This document shows, one piece after another, positions 40,501-48,791 of a DNA stretch of 64,000 bases. Position 1 is the first letter of the stretch. Every line of letters starts with the position of its first letter. The position numbers were made by a program, and so were the translations under genes. Source of the stretch: Pararhizobium antarcticum (GTDB lineage: Bacteria; Pseudomonadota; Alphaproteobacteria; Rhizobiales; Rhizobiaceae); NCBI RefSeq assembly GCF_001885585.1, contig NZ_LSRP01000075.1, forward strand, positions 1 through 64,000. The letters run 5' to 3'. The notes beneath the pieces were generated by a model. It saw only the letters and a list, made by a program, of their open reading frames with translations. It did not search any database and was not told the DNA's origin.

Positions 40501-40773
40501 GAAGAAGCCGCTGTCGTCATCGGTTTCTCCCAGCGCCCGGATCATCGGCAGGATCGCCGAGCGGCCACCGAGATAATCGACCAGTTCCGAACGCAGCACA
40601 CGGGCCGAGCGCCGCGTCGGCACGAAGATGGTCACACCGGCCAGCGACAGGGGATCGGCCGGATCATAGCGAAAACCGGGAACGAGTTCGCCCTTGCAAA
40701 GGGCTGCAACCAGCGTCTTCAGGAAAGCAAGTCCGGCCGGGATCGTGAAGACATTGCCTGCAGCCTGCGCCAT
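37582..40773 (-). CDS. addB: Double-strand break repair protein AddB (alphaproteobacterial type)
   Basis: AddB is the partner of AddA. The N-terminus has TIFVPTRRSARVLRSELVD, a divergent helicase-like start without a clear Walker A, as in alphaproteobacterial AddB. The C-terminal 250 residues hold a PD-(D/E)xK nuclease with VVLVDYKTGSNPSL. The protein has 1063 residues. Its ATG overlaps the murU stop and its stop overlaps addA, so murU-addB-addA are translationally coupled. Confidence 0.91.
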   Translation of the reverse strand: MAQAAGNVFTIPAGLAFLKTLVAALCKGELVPGFRYDPADPLSLAGVTIFVPTRRSARVLRSELVDYLGGRSAILPMIRALGETDDDSGFFDAEIPAILDLSPPLPGTSRLIELGRLVLAWRNQLPKIVLDIHAESPLIAPASPADAIWLAKNLADLIDAMETEELDWAALDTIEAADHALWWTLTLEFLKIARTYWPARLEELKQSSPARHRNAILQAEVQRIATGKVTGPIIIAGSTGSIPATADLIAAVQKLDNGTIVLPGLDEAMSDADWAMIASDGETLAGKPSPASRSHPQYGFLRLLKHMGIARSDIPSLAVADPDLAYRATLLSHALLPVQATSGWPDLRADIDPARSDAAFRDVALIETANEREEATAIAIALRLALQDDDNSQVALITPDRDLARRVAAELTRFGIEADDSAGTPLSATPAGSLMRLLLEATLRPGDPVAVTALLKHPLARFGLPSDEVRGAADGLELLALRGGTASVDISDLESFLDQALAREADNRHCPEWRAGLEEAAISASRDLAVRIAAAVEPLAGTLVRRHPSGRGLTVSLTLAEWATKTGQALEAVAMDENGSLAGLWSGEAGDALATLLRTILETDGQMTADGPQWSDIMEALSSSEAIKPRSMRHPRVFIFGALESRLQSVDLVVLGGMNEGTWPGQTANDPFLSRTMKTAIGLEPPERRIGQLAHDLQMACGTRKLIFTRAMRKGATPTVASRWLQRLLAIGGKGLGGQLRANGRDYATWAGMLDQDGFQPLAERPQPKPDAEFQPRKYSFSEVSRLRRDPYAIYARRILRLQPIDPFNRDPGASERGTLYHRIVDRFIRSGFDPASPQAVEEMSRILNEVFDAELLPAHIDVVWRPRFAAVGKAFIQWEAGRKPDIRQSYTEVPAAMDLGVAGIRLTGIADRIDILGDGSVVLVDYKTGSNPSLKEARALLDPQLALEAAAVKAGAFSAVGKRHPQSLLYVRLKPGERFASEEVNNEHAKPRANVQTKSAEQLAGESLKELTGLLAALMSKRHGFASRLIVQKERDYGGDYDHLARVAEWTTADSEDETDEG

Positions 40774-41507
40774 CAGCCGGCCTTCGCCAGCAGCCGGGCA
40801 ATCACGGCCTCGGCGTCGCCGATCGCTTCCGGCGTTCCGACGGTCAGCCAGTGTCCCTCGAGCACGAGGCCGTAGAGCCGTCCCTTTTCGATCGCCCGGT
40901 CGAAATAGATGTTGAGGTTGAAGGCATTATTGGGCGCATCGTCCAGAAGCATTGTATGCATTGCAATCGCGCCGGCATAGACCACGGGGTTCGCCATGCC
41001 CTCGGCAAACCGGGTCAGGCGGCCGTCGTCCGCCAGCGAAAAATCCAGCTTGCCGTTGTGGCCCGTCGTATCCTCCAGCCGGACGCAGAGCAGCGCCATG
41101 TCCATGATGTCTGGGTCGAAGACGTCTGCCAGCCTTTCCAGATTGCTCGGTTGACCCGGTGTTTCACCGATCCAGAACAGGTCGGCATTCATCACCAGAA
41201 CAGGCCCGTCCGGCAGAAGCGCCAGCCCCCGCGCAAGGCCGCCGCCGGAATTCATCAGCCCGTCGCGCTCATCCGAGATGAGAATCCTCGGGCTGGCCCG
41301 CTCTGCCAGATGCGCCTCCATCCGGTCGGCAAAATGATGGACGTTGACGACCGCTGTCTCGACACCGGCATCGGCCAAAAGGTCGAGCACGGTGTTGATC
41401 ATCGGAACGCCGGCCACGGGCACCAGCGGCTTCGGCATCGTGTCGGTAATCGGGCGCAGGCGGGTGCCGAGCCCTGCGGCCAGCACCATGGCATTCGTGA
41501 TCGGCAT
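40773..41507 (-). CDS. murU: Nucleotidyltransferase, N-acetylmuramate 1-phosphate uridylyltransferase type
   Basis: The sugar nucleotidyltransferase has the signature MVLAAGLGTRLRPITDTMPK near residue 7 and the metal-binding VLVMNADLFWI. With the kinase encoded just upstream (tsaE-amgK) it forms the AmgK-MurU pair that converts recycled N-acetylmuramic acid to UDP-MurNAc, bypassing MurA and thus fosfomycin. It has 244 residues. It overlaps addB by one base and follows tsaE-amgK after nine bases. Mannose-1-phosphate or glucose-1-phosphate specificity is the alternative. Confidence 0.82.
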   Translation of the reverse strand: MPITNAMVLAAGLGTRLRPITDTMPKPLVPVAGVPMINTVLDLLADAGVETAVVNVHHFADRMEAHLAERASPRILISDERDGLMNSGGGLARGLALLPDGPVLVMNADLFWIGETPGQPSNLERLADVFDPDIMDMALLCVRLEDTTGHNGKLDFSLADDGRLTRFAEGMANPVVYAGAIAMHTMLLDDAPNNAFNLNIYFDRAIEKGRLYGLVLEGHWLTVGTPEAIGDAEAVIARLLAKAG

Positions 41508-41516
41508 ATCTGGTCA

Positions 41517-43025
41517 TCAATCCGCTGATTCGGTGGAAAGGATTCCAGCCTTTATGCACCAATCGCGCAAGGGCGCGAGGACAGGATGTTGGAGCGCGAC
41601 CTCGAGATAGGCAAATGTGCGCGGCATATGTTTCATGTAGCCGGGTTTGCCGTCCCGCTGCATCAACCGCACCCAGATGCCGACCAGCTTGCAGTTGCGT
41701 TGCGCCGACATCAGGTGCCAGTCGCGCCGGAACGCGTCTTCATCGAAAGGCCCCTGCGCTCGGCGCGCTGCCGTGTATGCGTCGAGCATAAGCATTGAGA
41801 GTTCAGGTGCGATGGTGACCCGTGCATCCTGCGTCAGCGAGGCGACATCATAGGCGGTCGGGCCGATCATCGCGTCCTGGAAATCGATGATACCGATCCG
41901 CTCCAGCCCGTCGCGATCCGCGCGCCAGATGATGTTCGGCGAATGATAGTCGCGCAGCAGCAGGTTTTTTTCCGAAGAGGCCATCCGATCGATCAGGCCG
42001 TCCCAGATCGCTGCATAGTCTTTTCGCTCCGCCTCCGATGCCGGTGCATTGCGTTTCCAGGGCAGAAACCAGTCGATCAGCAATTGCGTCTCGATCTTCA
42101 TCGCCGTGCGATCAAAGTCCGCAATGCAATGGATAATGCCCGGCGCGACCGGAATGTCCCGTTCCGGCGGGGTCGCGTGCAGCTGCGCCAGCAGACGCAC
42201 GCTTTCGAGATAGCGCTCCGTGATCGGCTGGCCCGCAGCATCGAGCACGCCATCGTGGCCGAGGTTCTCGATCAGCAATATGCCGGCATCGAGATCGGCG
42301 GCATGGATCTCCGGTGCACAAAGCCCTTGGCGCCGGAGCGCGTCTGCGATGGCGACAAAGGGAACCACATCTTCGGCGATGTGGGCGAGCTGCTGGTAAT
42401 ATTTCCCGTCCTGCAGGATCGGGCCGGGACTGTGCCGGGCGGCGTCCATCAGGATCGTCGTCGGGCCGTCTGGCGTTTCGATCCGCTCATAGGCGCGGGC
42501 CGAAGCATCGCCGCTCAGATGCCGGCGTTTGGCTCCAGCATAGCCATTGCGGTCGAGAAATTCGCGGATGGCCAGGCTGCGGGCAATGCGCTCCAGCGCC
42601 GGCGGATTGCCCGAAAGCGTGACGTCGCGCCCCTCGCCGACATGCGAAAAATCCAGGGTCAGGCGATCCCGGGGAAGACCCGACAAGGCCTTTTCCGGCC
42701 ATTCGACCAGACAGATGCCGTCCGACAGCGCCTCGTCGAAACCAAGCTCGTCGAGTTCGGAGACATCGCCGAGACGATAGAGGTCGAAATGCGCCACCGG
42801 AATGCGCAGGTCGTAGGCCTGCACCAGCGTGAAGGTCGGGCTCGGCACATCCAGCGTCTCGTCATCGGCCATGGCGCGCAGCAGCGCGCGGGCCAGGGTC
42901 GATTTGCCGGCGCCAAGATCACCGGACAGCGCCAGGCAATCGCCCGCCTTCAATGCCAGCGCCAGATCCTCGCCGAATGCGATGGTGGCCGCCTCATCCT
43001 TCAGGAAAAGCGTGATCGGCTGCAT
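41517..43025 (-). CDS. Fusion of tRNA t6A ATPase TsaE and AmgK-type amino-sugar kinase
   Basis: Residues 1-150 are TsaE: SGDLGAGKSTLARALL is the P-loop, and TFTLVQAY and VEWPEK follow. TsaE drives threonylcarbamoyl-adenosine formation in tRNA. Residues 160-500 are an aminoglycoside-phosphotransferase fold, with LLLRDYHSPNIIW (catalytic loop) and GIIDFQDAMIGP (metal loop), matching AmgK, which phosphorylates MurNAc and GlcNAc at C1. The frame is continuous for 502 residues. The start overlaps the divL stop by one base (TAATG). Confidence 0.88.
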   Translation of the reverse strand: MQPITLFLKDEAATIAFGEDLALALKAGDCLALSGDLGAGKSTLARALLRAMADDETLDVPSPTFTLVQAYDLRIPVAHFDLYRLGDVSELDELGFDEALSDGICLVEWPEKALSGLPRDRLTLDFSHVGEGRDVTLSGNPPALERIARSLAIREFLDRNGYAGAKRRHLSGDASARAYERIETPDGPTTILMDAARHSPGPILQDGKYYQQLAHIAEDVVPFVAIADALRRQGLCAPEIHAADLDAGILLIENLGHDGVLDAAGQPITERYLESVRLLAQLHATPPERDIPVAPGIIHCIADFDRTAMKIETQLLIDWFLPWKRNAPASEAERKDYAAIWDGLIDRMASSEKNLLLRDYHSPNIIWRADRDGLERIGIIDFQDAMIGPTAYDVASLTQDARVTIAPELSMLMLDAYTAARRAQGPFDEDAFRRDWHLMSAQRNCKLVGIWVRLMQRDGKPGYMKHMPRTFAYLEVALQHPVLAPLRDWCIKAGILSTESAD

Positions 43026-45514
43026 TATTCCGCCGCTTCGGCTTTTTGCAGGTCGCCGGACGGAATGCGGCAGGTGACCTCAGTGCCTTCGCCCTCATGG
43101 CTGCGGATCGAAACCGTGCCGTGGTGAAGGCTGACGAAGCTTTCGACGATGGACAGGCCGAGGCCTGCGCCACCGTGCTGCCCATGGCTTTCGAAGCGGT
43201 TGAACACCGTGTCGAGAATATCCTGCGGGATGCCCGGGCCGTTGTCGGAGACGCTGAAGACGAAGTCATTGCCGTCGCGACGGCATCGCAGGTTGATGGT
43301 GCTGCCATCGGGCGCAAAATTCGCGGCATTGGTCAGGAGCTTGATCAGGATCTGCTTCATCCGCTGGTGATCGGCAACGAAAAGCCCCAGCGTGTCGGGC
43401 GCATCGATGCGCAGGGTCACCGCGCTTTCCTGCAGCCGGTCGGCCATCTGCAACGAGACTTCATCGAGGAAGTCCGTGAGGTTGATTTCGGAGAGATCGA
43501 GCTCGACGATGCCGGCATCGACGGTGGCAAGATCGAGAATATCGTTGACGATGGTCAGCAGCAGCGAGGACGATGTCGAGATATGGTCGACATATTCCGC
43601 CTGTCTTTCGTTGAGCGCGCCAAACGTCGGCGTCTTCAAAAGGTCGGCAAAACCGATGATATTGGTGAGCGGCGAGCGCAATTCGTAGGATACGTGCTGG
43701 ACGAAGTCGTTCTTCAGCGAATCGGCAAGCCTGAGGGCTTCGTTCTTCTCGGTCAGGGCGCGCTCGACGCGGGCGCTGTCGGTGATGTTGACGAAGGTCA
43801 CCATGGTCTGTGCGTTCGGCAGCGGAATGACGGCGAAATCGAGTATCAGGCCTGTGCGCAGTTCCAGCACGCCCTGGCAAGATGGCCGCTCATCGTCAAA
43901 GCTGGTGATGATGTGCGCAAACCGCTTCCAGCCGTCCGGCTGGTCGTAGGACGAGATGCAGGCCTGTTCGATGGCGCGGATATGCGTGCCCGGTTTGGCA
44001 TCTGCCTCGCTGACGCCCCAGAGCGCCCGGAAGGCGGGATTGGAGAGCTTGATGCGACCATCGGGCCCAAAGACAGCAACGCCTTCCGACAGATGATCGA
44101 TGGTTTCGCCTTGAACCTGGACCAGCGTATTGTAGCGTGTTTCGAGATCGACTTTCTCGGTCAGGTTCTCGAAAACCCAGGTGGCGCCGCCCTGCGGCCG
44201 TGCCGTGGCAAACACGCGCAGCGTCTGGCCGTTGGGCAGGTGCCAGAGATCGGTCTGCGTTTCGATGGCCTGGTAGACGGAAAGCGCCTGGTCCTTCCAT
44301 TGTTTCCAATTCAGCTGTTCAGGCAGCTTGCCGCCGGCTCGCAACCGGTCGAGGATTTCGCCATTGCCGGGCTTGCGCTCGAGAAAGCCCATGTCGAGAT
44401 CCCAGAGCGTCTGGAAAGCCTGGTTGTAGAATTGCAGGCGCTGGCTGCCGTCAAACGTGGCGACGGGCGTGGCCAGATGGTCGAGCGTTTCCGAATGGCT
44501 CTTCAGGGTACGCTTCAGTTCCTCGCGCACCGCCTCGGCCTCGGAAACATCGACGGCGATGCCGGCCGAACCGGAGGAACTCTTGGCGTCGACGACATCG
44601 AAGAAGGTCCGGTTTCCACGAACGACGGTCGAGACCTTGTCGCGGTAGGGCGTGTCATAGGTGCTCACCGAGCGGATCTTTTCCCGCGCCACGGTGGCCA
44701 GCAATTCGCGACCTTCGCGGATGGCGACTGCGGGCGCCGCCGCCTCGACCGATTCCGCATAGGCGTGGTTGACCCAGAGCAGATTGCCGTCCGGACCCCG
44801 TTGCCAGACCGGCAGGTCGATGGAATCGAGCATGGTCTGGACACAGGAGAGCGAGGCATGCAGGCGGTCGCGTTCGAGCTTCAGATCGGCGAGTTCGGCG
44901 CGCAGATTGTTGAGTGCCACGAACCGCACGAAGGCACGGCCGCCGGACACCCGTCCCTGTGCTTCGAGCACCTCGTTGCGGTTCGTTTCGAGCACGAGGT
45001 CGAAACTCTGGGCGTTCGAGCGCAATAGCTCGATGGCTTTTTCGAGTTCGGATGCGGATGTCGATTTGATCCAGCGGCCGAAGGCGAGGAAATCGCGATC
45101 ATCCTGCGGCGCGCCTGTTTCGGCCGGCAGCAGGCCAAGGAATTCCGGCTTGTCGGACAGACCGTCCCAGACGACGATGCGGCGGTTCTTGTCGGCGATC
45201 AGGGCCTGGAAACGTGAAATCCGCTGATTGGCGTCGGCCAGCGCAGCATTCAGGTCGCGGTTTTCGGTCTCGATATTGCCCCGCTGGCGGATAAGCCAGA
45301 TGGCCGAGATCATCGCAGCCGAAATCACGCCGATCAGGACGGAAAAGGTGATGACTTCCGAAGAATGAAAGATTGTGCCTGTGGTCAGCAGGTTTTCGAC
45401 GGATGCGCTGGCGGGGCTTGCCAATGCCGCCAGGGCAGATCCGGCCGTGAGCCTGCGCATCAGCCGGCGGATTTTTCCACCCGCGCTTGTGCGCCTTGAA
45501 GAACCTGTTTTCAT
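43025..45514 (-). CDS. divL: DivL-type PAS sensor histidine-kinase homologue with tyrosine at the H-box
   Basis: The 829-residue protein has a hydrophobic N-terminal anchor (EVITFSVLIGVISAAMISAI), several PAS-like regions between about 200 and 570, and a kinase core with the N-box LTNAANFAPDGS, DNGPGIP and GAGLGLSIVESF. The H-box reads FVQHVSYELRSPLTN: tyrosine 610 (codon TAC) replaces the phosphorylated histidine. This is the hallmark of DivL, which controls CckA and CtrA in the alphaproteobacterial cell cycle. The ATG at 45514 is preceded by GGGGAAAAG. Confidence 0.85.
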   Translation of the reverse strand: MKTGSSRRTSAGGKIRRLMRRLTAGSALAALASPASASVENLLTTGTIFHSSEVITFSVLIGVISAAMISAIWLIRQRGNIETENRDLNAALADANQRISRFQALIADKNRRIVVWDGLSDKPEFLGLLPAETGAPQDDRDFLAFGRWIKSTSASELEKAIELLRSNAQSFDLVLETNRNEVLEAQGRVSGGRAFVRFVALNNLRAELADLKLERDRLHASLSCVQTMLDSIDLPVWQRGPDGNLLWVNHAYAESVEAAAPAVAIREGRELLATVAREKIRSVSTYDTPYRDKVSTVVRGNRTFFDVVDAKSSSGSAGIAVDVSEAEAVREELKRTLKSHSETLDHLATPVATFDGSQRLQFYNQAFQTLWDLDMGFLERKPGNGEILDRLRAGGKLPEQLNWKQWKDQALSVYQAIETQTDLWHLPNGQTLRVFATARPQGGATWVFENLTEKVDLETRYNTLVQVQGETIDHLSEGVAVFGPDGRIKLSNPAFRALWGVSEADAKPGTHIRAIEQACISSYDQPDGWKRFAHIITSFDDERPSCQGVLELRTGLILDFAVIPLPNAQTMVTFVNITDSARVERALTEKNEALRLADSLKNDFVQHVSYELRSPLTNIIGFADLLKTPTFGALNERQAEYVDHISTSSSLLLTIVNDILDLATVDAGIVELDLSEINLTDFLDEVSLQMADRLQESAVTLRIDAPDTLGLFVADHQRMKQILIKLLTNAANFAPDGSTINLRCRRDGNDFVFSVSDNGPGIPQDILDTVFNRFESHGQHGGAGLGLSIVESFVSLHHGTVSIRSHEGEGTEVTCRIPSGDLQKAEAAE

Positions 45515-45847
45515 GGCGTGCTTTTCCCCGTTTGCACAACACGTGATGCCAGAGCCGAATCGGCAACAGCAATCACACGCGTATTCAACACCTTGGAGCG
45601 TGCCCCGACCTTTCGGTGAAGCGCGATCGTCAAGGTTTCTGGTCCGGTTGCAAATCGCCACGCAGGATACATCGATGTCCGCCACTGGCAGGCTCGTTCA
45701 GTCCGATCGCATGTCCGGCATGTCTTTGTCTGTTTGCCGCAGAACGACAAGACAGCCCGATCCGCAATGCTGGAGGTCCGCATCTCCATCACGAATCAAT
45801 GCCTGAAAACATACTTCTTCGGGGAATCTCCGGGAAGGGCGATGCTC
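45515..45847. other. Intergenic region upstream of divL
   Basis: This stretch between the divL start and the ahcY terminator must contain the divL promoter, because divL is transcribed away from it on the minus strand. I see no convincing gene; the short open frames on both strands have no recognisable protein features. No strong -35/-10 pair or CtrA box (TTAA-N7-TTAA) was found. Confidence 0.4.
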
Positions 45848-45884
45848 AAAAAAGAAACCGCGCCCCTTGTCAAGGACGCGGCTT
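45848..45884 (-). terminator. Rho-independent terminator of ahcY
   Basis: Read on the minus strand, CCGCGTCCTT pairs with AAGGGGCGCGG (one bulge or wobble) around GACA, and is followed by TTTCTTTTTT. It begins 30 bases after the ahcY stop. Confidence 0.78.
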
Positions 45885-45913
45885 CTATATGTTGTGGATT
45901 ATCCGGGTAAGGA

Positions 45914-47314
45914 TTAGTAGCGGTAGTGTTCCGACTTGAACGGGCCCTGCGTTTTCACGCCGATATAACCGGCCTGTTCCTCGGACAGCTCAGTCAGCTT
46001 AACGCCGAGCTTGGCAAGATGCAGGCGCGCGACCTTCTCGTCGAGGTGCTTCGGCAGGACGTAGACTTCCTTGCCGTACTGTTCGCCCTTGGTGAACAGC
46101 TCGATCTGCGCCAGAACCTGGTTGGAGAACGAGGCGGACATCACGAAGGACGGGTGGCCGGTGGCGTTGCCGAGGTTGAGCAGGCGCCCTTCCGAGAGCA
46201 GGATCATGCGATTGCCCTTCGGGAACTCGATCATGTCGACCTGCGGCTTGATGTTCGTCCACTTGAGGTTGCGCAGCGATGCGACCTGGATCTCGTTGTC
46301 GAAGTGGCCGATATTACCAACGATCGCCATGTCCTTCATTGCCCGCATGTGGTCCATGCGGATGACGTCCTTGTTGCCGGTCGTCGTGATGAAGATGTCG
46401 GCAGACGCCACGACGTCTTCCAGCTGGACGACTTCGAAACCGTCCATGGCGGCCTGCAGGGCGCAGATTGGGTCGACTTCCGTGACCTTGACGCGCGCGC
46501 CGGCGCCCGAAAGCGAGGCAGCCGAACCCTTGCCGACGTCGCCATAGCCGCAGACGACGGCAACCTTGCCGGCCATCATCACGTCGGTGCCGCGGCGGAT
46601 GCCGTCGACCAGCGATTCCTTGCAGCCATACTTGTTGTCGAACTTCGACTTGGTGACCGAATCATTGACGTTGATTGCCGGGAAGGGCAGGAGGCCCTTG
46701 GCCTGGAGCTGGTACAGGCGGTTAACGCCGGTCGTGGTTTCTTCGGTCACGCCCTTGATTGCATCGCGCTGCTTGGTGAACCAGCCCGGTGAGGCTGCCA
46801 GCCGCTTCTTGATCTGGGCCACGAGGATTTCTTCTTCCTCGGACTCAGGCTTCGACAGGACGTCTTCGCCGGCTTCGGCGCGGGCGCCGAGCAGGATGTA
46901 CATGGTGGCGTCGCCGCCATCGTCGAGGATCATGTTGGAAACGCCGCCATCGGCCCACTGGAAGATCTTGTCGGTATAGGTCCAGTAGTCTTCAAGGGTT
47001 TCGCCCTTGACTGCATAGACCGGGATGCCGGTCGCGGCGATCGCGGCCGCAGCATGGTCCTGCGTCGAGAAGATGTTGCACGATGCCCAGCGGATATCGG
47101 CGCCGAGAACAGCGAGCGTCTCGATCAGCACGGCCGTCTGGATGGTCATGTGCAGCGAGCCGGTGATGCGTGCGCCCTTCAGCGGCTTCGAAGCCCCGAA
47201 TTCCTCACGGCAGGCCATCAGGCCCGGCATTTCCGTTTCAGCAATGGTGATTTCCTTGCGGCCGAAGTCGGCGAGGCCGATATCGGCAACGATATAGTCA
47301 TTGGTGGTGCTCAT
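45914..47314 (-). CDS. ahcY: Adenosylhomocysteinase (SAH hydrolase)
   Basis: AhcY splits S-adenosylhomocysteine to adenosine and homocysteine with bound NAD, restoring methyl-transfer capacity. The NAD loop is [13 protein letters not shown], the substrate region is [15 protein letters not shown], and the C-terminal EHYRY is typical. The ATG at 47314 gives 466 residues; AGGAG lies about ten bases upstream. A perfect palindrome 139 bases upstream is a likely operator. Confidence 0.97.
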   Translation of the reverse strand: MSTTNDYIVADIGLADFGRKEITIAETEMPGLMACREEFGASKPLKGARITGSLHMTIQTAVLIETLAVLGADIRWASCNIFSTQDHAAAAIAATGIPVYAVKGETLEDYWTYTDKIFQWADGGVSNMILDDGGDATMYILLGARAEAGEDVLSKPESEEEEILVAQIKKRLAASPGWFTKQRDAIKGVTEETTTGVNRLYQLQAKGLLPFPAINVNDSVTKSKFDNKYGCKESLVDGIRRGTDVMMAGKVAVVCGYGDVGKGSAASLSGAGARVKVTEVDPICALQAAMDGFEVVQLEDVVASADIFITTTGNKDVIRMDHMRAMKDMAIVGNIGHFDNEIQVASLRNLKWTNIKPQVDMIEFPKGNRMILLSEGRLLNLGNATGHPSFVMSASFSNQVLAQIELFTKGEQYGKEVYVLPKHLDEKVARLHLAKLGVKLTELSEEQAGYIGVKTQGPFKSEHYRY

Positions 47315-47452
47315 GGATGTCTCCTGACTGGTGGCATTCCGCCGGCCGGCCCCGGACAGATGAGGCGAAGGCATGGCGCAGAATCATGCTCTCCCGAAAA
47401 GCAATGGGAGTTTGGCATTGACCTATCAGGAAAAGGCGTCAGCAGCAATAGT

Positions 47453-47474
47453 CATATAAAGAGGTCTTTATATG
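47453..47474. promoter_or_regulatory. Palindromic operator upstream of ahcY, SahR-like
   Basis: CATATAAAGA and TCTTTATATG are perfect ten-base arms around GG. A further half-site, TTTATATCTTTG, follows at 47475. ArsR-family SahR regulators of SAH recycling control ahcY in many proteobacteria and recognise ATAAAGA/TCTTTAT-type palindromes. The position, 139 bases before ahcY and 15 bases after ptsH, suits ahcY control. The regulator gene is not in this window. Confidence 0.55.
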
Positions 47475-47488
47475 TTTATATCTTTGCT

Positions 47489-47761
47489 TTACATTTCCTC
47501 ACCAAATTTGTCGCCAACAAGCGCATCGAGCGCATCGAGCGCTTCCTGCGCCTGCGCGCCACCGGCGGTGACAAAGATGGTGGATCCGGTACTGGCGGCC
47601 AGCATCATAAGGCCCATGATCGACGTGCCGCCCACCGTCATGCCATCCTTGGACACGGTGATGTCGGCCTCATAGCCTTCGACCATCTGGACGAACTTGG
47701 CCGAGGCGCGGGCATGAAGCCCTCTTTTGTTGACGATCAGCAGTTCACGGGAGAGCGACAT
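47489..47761 (-). CDS. ptsH: Phosphocarrier protein HPr
   Basis: HPr has 90 residues, with the phosphorylated histidine in NKRGLHARASAKF (H16) and the HprK-regulated serine in VGGTSIMGLMML (S47). Rhizobia use it in a regulatory phosphorelay without sugar-transporting EIIs. It lies 16 bases downstream of the EIIA gene, with hprK and the chvI-chvG sensor system further upstream on the same strand. Confidence 0.94.
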   Translation of the reverse strand: MSLSRELLIVNKRGLHARASAKFVQMVEGYEADITVSKDGMTVGGTSIMGLMMLAASTGSTIFVTAGGAQAQEALDALDALVGDKFGEEM

Positions 47762-47777
47762 CGGGCAGGCATTCCGG

Positions 47778-48179
47778 TTATTTGCCGCTCAGAACGCGGC
47801 TGGCGACATTGATGTATTTGCGGCCGGCTTCCGAAGCCTCGACCAGGGCCCGGTCCATATCGCTTTCGCCGCGCACGCCGGCCAGCTTGATCAGCATTGG
47901 CAGGTTGACGCCGGCAATCACTTCGGTCACGCCGCTCTGCATGACGGAAATCGCCAGGTTCGAGGGCGTGCCTCCGAACATGTCGGTCAGGATGATCACG
48001 CCTTTGCCGGAATCGGCCGCTGTGACGGCATCGATTATGTCCTGGCGCCGCTGGTCCATGTCGTCTTCCGGGCCGATACAGACGGTTTCGATTGCCTTTT
48101 GCGGACCGACAACATGCTCGAGTGCATGACGAAACTCTTCAGCCAGCTTGCCGTGTGTGACAAGCACAAGTCCGATCAT
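47778..48179 (-). CDS. PTS EIIA component, mannose (EIIA-Man) family
   Basis: The 133-residue EIIA-Man-type protein starts MIGLVLVTHGKLAEEF, where H9 is the phosphorylation site; VIILTDMFGGTPSNLA is the family block. No EIIB, EIIC or EIID gene is nearby, so it is a terminal phosphate acceptor in a regulatory chain rather than a transporter part. It lies between hprK and ptsH. Confidence 0.93.
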   Translation of the reverse strand: MIGLVLVTHGKLAEEFRHALEHVVGPQKAIETVCIGPEDDMDQRRQDIIDAVTAADSGKGVIILTDMFGGTPSNLAISVMQSGVTEVIAGVNLPMLIKLAGVRGESDMDRALVEASEAGRKYINVASRVLSGK

Positions 48180-48326
48180 GATGTCTATGCTCCAACTGCA
48201 TCTGCAACGCTTCGATGGTCAGATATCGCAATGCAGCAATTTCGTCCACCTTTCGGGCGGTCATCTTGGCAAGGAAAAGGCGAAGTGCAAGCCCAAAATG
48301 CTACAACGGCGGCAAATGCGGCACTT

Positions 48327-48791
48327 TCATCCTGCAAGCGCCGAATTTTGAGGCAAAAGCTGTTCCAGAATTGCGAAGGAATCCTGCCCGTCACCATAGG
48401 GCAAACGCAGGAGAGGCAGGCTCATCCGCGCGTCGAGCCTATGAAGTTCCGCCGCCGGCGGCAGTCTCTCGACGTTTTCGAGCTTCACCGGACGAAGGGC
48501 GAGGTGCAGGACGGCGCAGGAAATCGTCTCTATGTCGGCAATCCCGGCGCCGCGGATCTCGATCAGGCCGCGGATCGTTTCCGGGCCATGCGCAAGGATC
48601 TGTCCGCCGGCACAGGAGACGAACACCTGGTCGTCGCTGACAAGCGCGGCATATAGCCCCCGCAGCCTTGCCTGGCTCATCAGGCTGAGCGAAAGGGTTG
48701 ATTTTCCGGCACCTGAAGGCCCGACCAAAAGAAAACCCATCGTTCCCAGCACGATCGCCGTGCCGTGGACGTTGAAACGGCTGCCGCTCAC
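48327..48791 (-). CDS. hprK: HPr kinase/phosphorylase, short alphaproteobacterial form
   Basis: The 154-residue protein is the catalytic domain only. The P-loop is GPSGAGKST (24-32), LVSDDQVFV follows, and IEIRGAGIADIE is the HprK signature. Firmicute HprK is about twice as long, with an N-terminal domain missing here, as is usual in alphaproteobacteria. It modifies the HPr serine. Its start overlaps the chvG stop by four bases, linking the phosphorelay to ChvG-ChvI. Confidence 0.9.
   Translation of the reverse strand: MSGSRFNVHGTAIVLGTMGFLLVGPSGAGKSTLSLSLMSQARLRGLYAALVSDDQVFVSCAGGQILAHGPETIRGLIEIRGAGIADIETISCAVLHLALRPVKLENVERLPPAAELHRLDARMSLPLLRLPYGDGQDSFAILEQLLPQNSALAG

Noticed and set aside
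38935-40875. Plus-strand open frame of 646 codons opposite addB
   Set aside because: addB is a clear family member coupled to murU and addA. The opposite frame would overlap the whole gene and has no domain.
45511-45792. Possible small gene of 93 codons in the divL/ahcY gap
   Set aside because: It overlaps the divL start, has no ribosome site worth noting and no recognisable sequence; a divL leader is the simpler reading.
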